11,755 nt of DNA from assembly GCA_946625925.1 (NCBI GenBank), contig CAMOTP010000030.1, forward strand, positions 1-11,755. The letters run 5' to 3'. Numbering within the stretch: position 1 is the first letter of the stretch; each line of letters begins with the position of its first letter. The DNA is from an uncultured Alphaproteobacteria bacterium. GTDB lineage: Bacteria; Pseudomonadota; Alphaproteobacteria; Rs-D84. This document shows positions 7,189 through 11,755 of this stretch, one piece after another. Under the pieces are notes generated by a model. The model worked only from the letters and a program-made list of their open reading frames with translations. It made no database searches and had not been told where the DNA came from. Made by a program: the position numbers and the translations under genes.

Positions 7189-7797
7189 ATGAAAAAACTT
7201 GCTATTTCTACACTTGCTGTATTAATCGCATGTCCTGCTTTTGCTGGCAACCCACGCAACGGCAGTTCTTGGCAAATCGGTGGATTGGATCCATATATGG
7301 CTATGCGTGGCGGTATTGCATATTCCAATACGAACTATAATTTTATGGGTCACAAAGAATCAATGACAGACCTAACCTTCTTGGGACGCTTGGCAATGGG
7401 TTTGCAAATAGATAAAGTATACCGTTCAGAAATTGAATGGTCTATTTATAGCAAAGCCAAAGATTCTTCAACTTTTGGTCAAGCAACCGATGTTGATATT
7501 GCTACAAAATTACAAACATTGTCATTAAACACATACATGGACGTTGGGTCTTATCACACGATTCGTCCATATATTGGTTTGGGTGCTGGTGCAGGATTTG
7601 CAAACATCAAACGTTCTGGCACAGGCATTGCATCACACACAAACGACAAAGCCGGTTTTTCCGCAACTGGTATTATGGGTATGACATTTGATATGGATAA
7701 TTTCGCCATAGATGTCGATGCCAGATATACATACGTTGACGTACAATCAGGATTACATAATTTTGGTGCCGATGTTGGTATCAGATTTATGTTCTAA
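7189..7797 (+). CDS. Small outer-membrane beta-barrel protein (OmpA/P44-Msp2-like)
   Basis: A 202-residue exported protein with the signal peptide MKKLAISTLAVLIACPAFA cleaved before Gly20. The mature part alternates short amphipathic strands with polar loops: DPYMAMRGGIAYSNT, FLGRLAMGLQI, RSEIEWSIYS, LQTLSLNTYMDVG, IRPYIGLGAGAGFANI, TGIMGMTFDM and FAIDVDARYTYVDV. It ends FGADVGIRFMF with the terminal Phe recognised by the BAM machinery. The size and pattern suit an 8-stranded barrel of the OmpA-like or P44/Msp2 surface-antigen type. The precise family is inferred from pattern. It has a strong Shine-Dalgarno and its own terminator 28 nt after the stop, so it is a monocistronic and probably well-expressed surface protein. 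Confidence 0.85.
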   Translation: MKKLAISTLAVLIACPAFAGNPRNGSSWQIGGLDPYMAMRGGIAYSNTNYNFMGHKESMTDLTFLGRLAMGLQIDKVYRSEIEWSIYSKAKDSSTFGQATDVDIATKLQTLSLNTYMDVGSYHTIRPYIGLGAGAGFANIKRSGTGIASHTNDKAGFSATGIMGMTFDMDNFAIDVDARYTYVDVQSGLHNFGADVGIRFMF

Positions 7798-7825
7798 ACA
7801 AACAATTAATACCACAATCTGTTTT

Positions 7826-7855
7826 CCCATACATTGTATAAATGTATGGGTTTTT
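7826..7855 (+). terminator. Rho-independent terminator of the small barrel gene
   Basis: A perfect 10-bp stem (CCCATACATT 7826-7835 with AATGTATGGG 7841-7850) closes a 5-nt loop and is followed by five T (7851-7855). It starts 28 nt after the stop of the plus-strand barrel gene. Confidence 0.9.
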
Positions 7856-7861
7856 ATATAT

Positions 7862-7889
7862 AAAAAATCCGGCAATAAAAATTGCCGGA
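7862..7889 (-). terminator. Rho-independent terminator of the Dps-like gene
   Basis: A perfect 9-bp stem (TCCGGCAAT 7868-7876 with ATTGCCGGA 7881-7889) closes an AAAA loop on the plus strand. On the minus strand it is followed by a run of six T (complement of 7862-7867). It lies 17 nt beyond the stop of the minus-strand gene and, with the adjacent plus-strand terminator, insulates two convergent units. Confidence 0.9.
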
Positions 7890-7906
7890 ATTATACAAAA
7901 AACAAA

Positions 7907-8260
7907 TTATAATCTGGCCAATGCCAACTTATTTAACAATCCTGATTCAATATCTGTTAACAAAGACACCATTCCCTGATTCACCTCTTCATCTGCAACA
8001 ACCTTTTCGATATATTCTATCAATTGCAAACATTTTTTGACTATATCTAATTCGATAAATTTTGGGTTCAAAATATTTGCCTTAAAAATATTCTTATCTT
8101 CTGTTGCCATAAAATAACGTTCAGCAATTTTATCAATCCAATCATCTATATCTTCATTTAATCTATCAAACAACAAATGTCTGGAATAATCATCCGTAGA
8201 CCAATGATTTATTTTACAAGAATATTTCAAAGCTATTAAATGTTGTAATAATTCATACAT
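7907..8260 (-). CDS. Short Dps-like ferritin-superfamily protein
   Basis: A 117-residue helical protein from the ATG at 8260, chosen because AAAAGGAG (complement of 8267-8274) lies 6 nt upstream; a longer frame from a GTG at 8326 has no such signal. The segment NHWSTDDYSRHLLFDRLNED and its continuation match the Dps ferroxidase signature. His19-Trp20, His28, Asp32, Asp43 and Glu47 fall where E. coli Dps has His51-Trp52, His63, Asp67, Asp78 and Glu82; only the first loop is 3 residues shorter. Four helices are expected, at about 2-22, 29-50, 70-94 and 96-115. It lacks the N-terminal tail and probably the extra BC helix of classic Dps (about 160 residues), and resembles small Dps-like proteins known from phages and some bacteria. 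The likely role is iron oxidation/storage or protection from peroxide in the cytosol. Whether it forms dodecamers or binds DNA cannot be told. Confidence 0.7.
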   Translation of the reverse strand: MYELLQHLIALKYSCKINHWSTDDYSRHLLFDRLNEDIDDWIDKIAERYFMATEDKNIFKANILNPKFIELDIVKKCLQLIEYIEKVVADEEVNQGMVSLLTDIESGLLNKLALARL

Positions 8261-8266
8261 AGTATA

Positions 8267-8274
8267 CTCCTTTT
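8267..8274 (-). promoter_or_regulatory. Ribosome binding site fixing the Dps-like start
   Basis: Minus-strand AAAAGGAG is 6 nt upstream of the ATG at 8258-8260. It excludes the GTG at 8326, which would add 22 residues unrelated to the helical fold. Confidence 0.75.
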
Positions 8275-8291
8275 GTTCTATGTATAAACAG

Positions 8292-8321
8292 AATATATTT
8301 TTTATATAATCAAACCAACAA
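8292..8321 (-). promoter_or_regulatory. Possible promoter of the Dps-like gene
   Basis: On the minus strand TTGTTG (8316-8321) is 18 nt from TATATT (8292-8297), about 20 nt upstream of the ribosome binding site. The -35 match is moderate and the surroundings are AT-rich. Confidence 0.35.
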
Positions 8322-8451
8322 GACACTTTTCTTTAACATTCGCTATACGCATTAAATCAGGATTTTTTCCTGGGCAATCATACCTAACGAAAAACAAAAA
8401 ATTTTTTATAAAATAAATTTGTATTTCATATAAAACCAAAGGAGAAGCAAT

Positions 8452-8982
8452 ATGAAAAAATTAATAAAATTTATATCATCATTAGCAATAATCGCCACAG
8501 TTGCAGGATGCACAACCTCATCGGATTGTCCACACAAAAAGCACAATCAATATAATAATGATGCTGTTTGTTCTCAATGTGGTGAAAAACATTACAAACA
8601 CAAAATGCAAGATTCAAAAAAATTACACTCTAAAATATATTCCAGAAACAAACAAGGCGGTATATCAGAAATTGGATATGTTAAATTTTACAACATCGAC
8701 AAAGGCGTAAAAATGGTTGTTAATTTGGAACAATTACGAAACAACGTAGATTACACAACAAAAATTTATCAATGCACAGACGCAAAATGCACTAACCCAG
8801 ACACTTGTTGTATGGAAACAACAATGTCTTTGGAAATGCCATTAACCCGTAACGACAAAACAAATTCCAGTTTACAAAAAACATTTATAATAAACAATGT
8901 ATCAACAGATCAATTACAAGGTGCGACAATATTCTTTGAACGCGACAAAGGCTATCGTGCAGCATGGGGATTTTTAGATTAG
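8452..8982 (+). CDS. Cys/His-rich lipoprotein of unknown function
   Basis: A 176-residue protein with a lipoprotein signal: Lys-rich start, hydrophobic segment and lipobox VAGC, so the mature protein would start at acylated Cys20. Residues 26-59 are rich in Cys and His (CPHKKH, then Cys40-x2-Cys43-x3-His47-x2-His50), like a metal-binding knuckle. A second cysteine cluster lies at 108, 113, 119 and 120. From residue 74 the pattern GYVKFYNIDKGVKMVVNL and the ending GYRAAWGFLD loosely resemble the first and last strands of Cu/Zn superoxide dismutase-like folds, but the HxH copper ligands are absent and I hold this only as a weak idea. The start is fixed by AAAGGAG at 8438-8444 with a 7-nt spacer. 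It is a single-gene unit followed by a strong terminator. Confidence 0.8.
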   Translation: MKKLIKFISSLAIIATVAGCTTSSDCPHKKHNQYNNDAVCSQCGEKHYKHKMQDSKKLHSKIYSRNKQGGISEIGYVKFYNIDKGVKMVVNLEQLRNNVDYTTKIYQCTDAKCTNPDTCCMETTMSLEMPLTRNDKTNSSLQKTFIINNVSTDQLQGATIFFERDKGYRAAWGFLD

Positions 8983-8995
8983 ATATATTTTACAA

Positions 8996-9025
8996 AAACA
9001 GCCGCTTATGCGGCTGTTTCTTTAT
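8996..9025. terminator. Bidirectional rho-independent terminator
   Basis: A 10-bp perfect stem (AAACAGCCGC 8996-9005 with GCGGCTGTTT 9010-9019) closes a TTAT loop. T-rich tails follow on both strands: TTTCTTT on plus, and a run of five T continuing the stem on minus. It lies between the convergent lipoprotein and ATPase genes, 13 nt after one stop and 2 nt beyond the other. Confidence 0.9.
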
Positions 9026-11652
9026 CTGCTTATAATCTTTCTTACTAAATCTAACGGAACAATCATAAATGCTAAAACAAATATTGTCACCCATTGTTCA
9101 TACGACAATGGAACAACTTGAAATACACTGCCACCAAACTGCACAATCATAACAGTTCCAACCAATATACAAACAGCTATAAATATAAACATCGGATTTT
9201 TATTTATATTATGCAACAACCGTATATCATTCACACGCACATTAAACCCATTAAATGCAGCCAATAACATTATTAATGCAAATCGAACTGTTAAATTCAT
9301 TTCGGGGGTATCGCCAAAAATATCTTTTATTCCAGGAACAAACAACAAAGAAAAAACAATTCCAAATTCAATACATCCAGCAACAATCCTTGTTAATGTT
9401 TTACCTGCAAACAAAGACACACCTTTTTTCTGAGGTGGCACATTCATATATTCTAATTTTGCAGGTTCTGCCCCAAATGCCAGAGAATTTAAACTATCCA
9501 TAACAATATTTACAACCAAAATTTGTACAGCAACAAATGCGGGCACAGTAAAAACTATCGGATATATCAAACTTAAAATTACTAACATCAAATTTATAGG
9601 CATTTGGAACATTAAAAATTTTGTAACATTATTTAAAAATGTTCTTCCAAATAAAACAGCATCCGTAATTGATACAAAATTATCATCAGTAATTATAATA
9701 TCGCCCGCCTCTTTGCACACATCTGTTCCACTACCCATTGCAAATCCAACATCTGCACGTTTCAGTGCCGGTGCATCATTTGTGCCATCACCACACATAC
9801 CGATACATAAATTCATTTCTTGGGCTATTTTAACCAATCTTAATTTAGTTTTTGGTACGGCACGTGCAATAACTTTTAATCTATATAAATTCTTTTTTAT
9901 TTCTGCATCTGTCATATTATCCAATTCACGCGCTGTCAAAATCAAATCATCTTGCCCAGATACAATTCCAGAATCGATACCAATCGCACGTGCTGTATCT
10001 AAAATATCACCAGTCATCATAATAACATGAATTCCTGCATTATGCATACGCGCCACAGCATTTGGCACCTCGCGTCGAACATCATCACGAATACTTACCA
10101 AAGAAACCAAAATTAAATTATCCGGTAATTTAGAATTTAAAGTTTTATTAACACCATACGCCAATGCAACAATACGTTTTGCCTGCTTGGCATTATCACG
10201 AATAATTTGCATCATTTTGCTTTTATTAATTTTATGTGCAACACAATTTACATCAATATATTTGATTGTGTGTTCTAAAATAATTTCCGGTGCACCTGTA
10301 TATAAAACAAATTGTTTATCATCAGATTTTCTGACAACACGCACCGCAGAAAATTTATTTGCACTATCAAATGGTATCTTATCCAACGGTTTTATTTCTT
10401 TTAATACATTACGAACCAATTTTGATTTATGATCTATTGCAGATAACAAAGCCCGTTGTGTACTGGTTCCCCCCACAATTTTACCATCATCATCAATAGC
10501 CGCACCCGTATTAAACAATATATCAGCTGCAATAAAACGCGCAACAGGTAAATCAGAATCAAAGCCAACCTGACTGCCATCACCCAGATAATTAGTAATA
10601 GGAATCAATTTTCCATAAGTCAATGTCCCTGTTTTATCTGTACATAAAATTTGTATATTACCAGCCTCTGGAATTTTATGTGTATTTTTTGCTAACACGT
10701 TGTGCTTTATCATATTTCTAGCATTCTGGGAAATAATCATCGTAATAATAAAAGGCAAACCTTCCGGTACGGCCGCAACAACAATCGTTAATGCAACCAC
10801 CAAAACAACTAAAATTTGATGTAAAACATTCCATACACCCGTTGAAACAAAAGCATCTATTCCACCGGTATCCATAACAGAATTAGCCAACAAAACAACC
10901 GCAACAATTATTCCACCAATATAACCAAAATAACCAATTTTTTCAGCCAACTTGTCCAATTTTATATCTAAATCAGTTTTAACTTCACCTATATTACGCA
11001 TGGCTAATAACGTTTTGGCATTTTCTGTATTAACACCTATTTTTTCAACTTGCATATAGCATTCGCCACTTTGCACAGTGGTGCCACAAAACAATAAATT
11101 TTTATTGATATAATCATCCCCAGTAACACGGGCCGAACGGTCATATTTAAATCCCTGGATTGGTTCTTTTGGGCAATCTTCACTTTCACCATTTAATACA
11201 GAATTATTCACATTTATACGCCCTGATACGATAAAACCATCCGCAGGAATTGTTTCACCAGACTGTAAAAAAACAATATCACCAACGACGATATCTTCGG
11301 TTTTAATTGTTTTTACCTTGCCATTACGAACAACCATAGCAAAACGAACAGCAGTTCTATTTTTTAAATCCAACGAATATTTTTGGGCTTTTAATTTAGT
11401 AATTGTACCGATTATACCAACGCACAATAAAACAACACCAACCCCTATTGGTTCTATGTATCCACCGAAACCAATCATGGCAAGTATCAAAAACAAGACC
11501 AACATACCAAATAATATTAAATTGATTTTATCTTGAAACATTTCCAAGAAAAACTGCCACCCTGTTTTTGGCTGTACTTTTGGTACAACATTTAATCCGA
11601 ACTTTCTTTTACTAGCAATTACCTGAGCCGATGTAAGTCCTATAATTTCCAT
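9022..11652 (-). CDS. P2-type (calcium-pump-like) cation-transporting ATPase
   Basis: An 876-residue P-type ATPase, normal length for bacterial calcium pumps, moving cations (probably Ca2+ out of the cytosol) across the inner membrane at the cost of ATP. Residues in order: M1-M2 at about 43-87; actuator motif NGES (154-157; most relatives have TGES) keeping catalytic Glu156; M4 with VPEGLP and Glu297; phosphorylation motif DKTGT with Asp339; TGD at 547-549; hinge GDGTNDAP from 621; M5 and M6 with Asn687, Asn715 and Asp719; then M7-M10 to the C-terminus. Glu297, Asn715 and Asp719 correspond to calcium site II of SERCA, the only site kept in PMCA-type pumps; the M6 sequence VNIVMDSLNSLAFGAEP also resembles PMCA. 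The start is fixed by AAGGAG. Substrate is inferred; another cation is possible. Confidence 0.92.
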   Translation of the reverse strand: MEIIGLTSAQVIASKRKFGLNVVPKVQPKTGWQFFLEMFQDKINLILFGMLVLFLILAMIGFGGYIEPIGVGVVLLCVGIIGTITKLKAQKYSLDLKNRTAVRFAMVVRNGKVKTIKTEDIVVGDIVFLQSGETIPADGFIVSGRINVNNSVLNGESEDCPKEPIQGFKYDRSARVTGDDYINKNLLFCGTTVQSGECYMQVEKIGVNTENAKTLLAMRNIGEVKTDLDIKLDKLAEKIGYFGYIGGIIVAVVLLANSVMDTGGIDAFVSTGVWNVLHQILVVLVVALTIVVAAVPEGLPFIITMIISQNARNMIKHNVLAKNTHKIPEAGNIQILCTDKTGTLTYGKLIPITNYLGDGSQVGFDSDLPVARFIAADILFNTGAAIDDDGKIVGGTSTQRALLSAIDHKSKLVRNVLKEIKPLDKIPFDSANKFSAVRVVRKSDDKQFVLYTGAPEIILEHTIKYIDVNCVAHKINKSKMMQIIRDNAKQAKRIVALAYGVNKTLNSKLPDNLILVSLVSIRDDVRREVPNAVARMHNAGIHVIMMTGDILDTARAIGIDSGIVSGQDDLILTARELDNMTDAEIKKNLYRLKVIARAVPKTKLRLVKIAQEMNLCIGMCGDGTNDAPALKRADVGFAMGSGTDVCKEAGDIIITDDNFVSITDAVLFGRTFLNNVTKFLMFQMPINLMLVILSLIYPIVFTVPAFVAVQILVVNIVMDSLNSLAFGAEPAKLEYMNVPPQKKGVSLFAGKTLTRIVAGCIEFGIVFSLLFVPGIKDIFGDTPEMNLTVRFALIMLLAAFNGFNVRVNDIRLLHNINKNPMFIFIAVCILVGTVMIVQFGGSVFQVVPLSYEQWVTIFVLAFMIVPLDLVRKIISR

Positions 11653-11658
11653 ATATTT

Positions 11659-11664
11659 CTCCTT
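11659..11664 (-). promoter_or_regulatory. Ribosome binding site fixing the ATPase start
   Basis: Minus-strand AAGGAG lies 6 nt before the ATG at 11650-11652. The frame is open upstream for 30 more codons, but those overlap the candidate promoter and the upstream gene's terminator. Confidence 0.8.
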
Positions 11665-11680
11665 AAAACAAATCACAGAC
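11661..11680 (-). repeat. Imperfect direct repeat, copy near the ATPase start
   Basis: The minus-strand 20-mer here (GTCTGTGATTTGTTTTAAGG) matches 16 of 20 positions with the one at 11727-11746 (GACTGTGATATGTTTCACGG). Both share a CTGTGAT core. This copy overlaps the ribosome binding site. It may be a regulator site or chance. Confidence 0.3.
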
Positions 11681-11710
11681 ATTCTATCATAAAAGGCACC
11701 CAAAAGCCAA
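11681..11710 (-). promoter_or_regulatory. Candidate promoter of the ATPase gene
   Basis: On the minus strand TTGGCT (11705-11710) is 18 nt from TAGAAT (11681-11686). An overlapping TATGAT (11686-11691) is an alternative -10. Either would start transcription shortly before the ribosome binding site, just downstream of the terminator at the right edge. Confidence 0.45.
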
Positions 11711-11715
11711 AAAAC

Positions 11716-11750
11716 AATAAAAAAGACCGTGAAACATATCACAGTCTTTT
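11716..11750 (-). terminator. Terminator of a minus-strand gene beyond the right edge
   Basis: On the minus strand a 12-bp stem (AAAAGACTGTGA, complement of 11739-11750, with TCACGGTCTTTT, complement of 11721-11732; one G-U pair) closes a 6-nt loop and runs into TTTTTT. On the plus strand the same position is a C-A mismatch, so the minus orientation is favoured. It would end a gene lying to the right of the window. Confidence 0.75.
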
Positions 11751-11755
11751 AAATA

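Noticed and set aside
8261..8326. 22-residue extension of the Dps-like protein from a GTG
   Set aside because: No ribosome binding site precedes the GTG, whereas AAAAGGAG precedes the ATG at 8260, and the fold signature begins after that ATG.
11653..11742. 30-residue N-terminal extension of the ATPase
   Set aside because: The strong Shine-Dalgarno before 11652 sets the start, and the extension would run through the promoter candidate and the upstream gene's terminator.
1..11755. Possible recoding of TGA (no TGA stop codon is used)
   Set aside because: All proteins read full length with the standard code and use TGG for Trp. Preference for TAA is expected in such AT-rich DNA.
1..11755. CRISPR arrays, insertion sequences, phage or defence modules
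   Set aside because: I saw no regularly spaced repeats, no transposase or integrase motifs, and no recognisable defence genes. The hairpins found are explained as terminators.

Overview
The window looks like chromosomal DNA of an AT-rich Gram-negative bacterium, most likely a low-GC alphaproteobacterium of the host- or gut-associated kind. Four things point that way. There are two outer-membrane beta-barrel proteins with signal peptides and C-terminal Phe, and a lipobox lipoprotein. GatB has the Cys-free VDAAMPGMLPVLN segment I associate with alphaproteobacterial and mitochondrial GatB. MiaB ends with a TRAM motif (RTPYMQ) resembling the alphaproteobacterial GRSPYLQ. The lineage is inferred from motifs, not from a search. 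Ten of the eleven genes stop with TAA, one with TAG and none with TGA.

Left part (1-5740), translation and tRNA block, mostly + strand: an unrecognised 196-residue protein, gatA, a tRNA-Phe(GAA) gene on the opposite strand, gatB, two small unrecognised proteins (141 and 56 residues), and miaB. GatA and GatB are subunits of the amidotransferase that makes Gln-tRNA(Gln) (and often Asn-tRNA(Asn)) from the mischarged tRNA; gatC is not in the window. MiaB methylthiolates i6A37 of UNN-reading tRNAs, and the tRNA-Phe encoded here carries the A36-A37-A38 run such enzymes act on. The last four genes form a tight apparent operon with gaps of 4, 19 and 2 nt.

Middle part (5737-7906), cell surface: an autotransporter-like barrel protein on the minus strand, whose stop codon overlaps the miaB stop, and a small OmpA/P44-type barrel on the plus strand. 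They are divergently transcribed from a shared 147-nt intergenic region. A rho-independent terminator follows the small barrel gene.

Right part (7862-11755): a short Dps-like ferritin-superfamily protein (minus) with all five ferroxidase ligands apparently in place, a Cys/His-rich lipoprotein (plus), and a large P2-type calcium-pump-like ATPase (minus). Clear hairpin terminators separate these transcription units. Another one at the right edge belongs to a gene outside the window.

I see no insertion sequence, integrase, CRISPR array, phage module or defence operon. Most of the window is ordinary housekeeping. The places worth a second look are the 56-residue gene missed by length cut-offs, the mini-Dps, the Cys/His-rich lipoprotein and the antisense tRNA between gatA and gatB.
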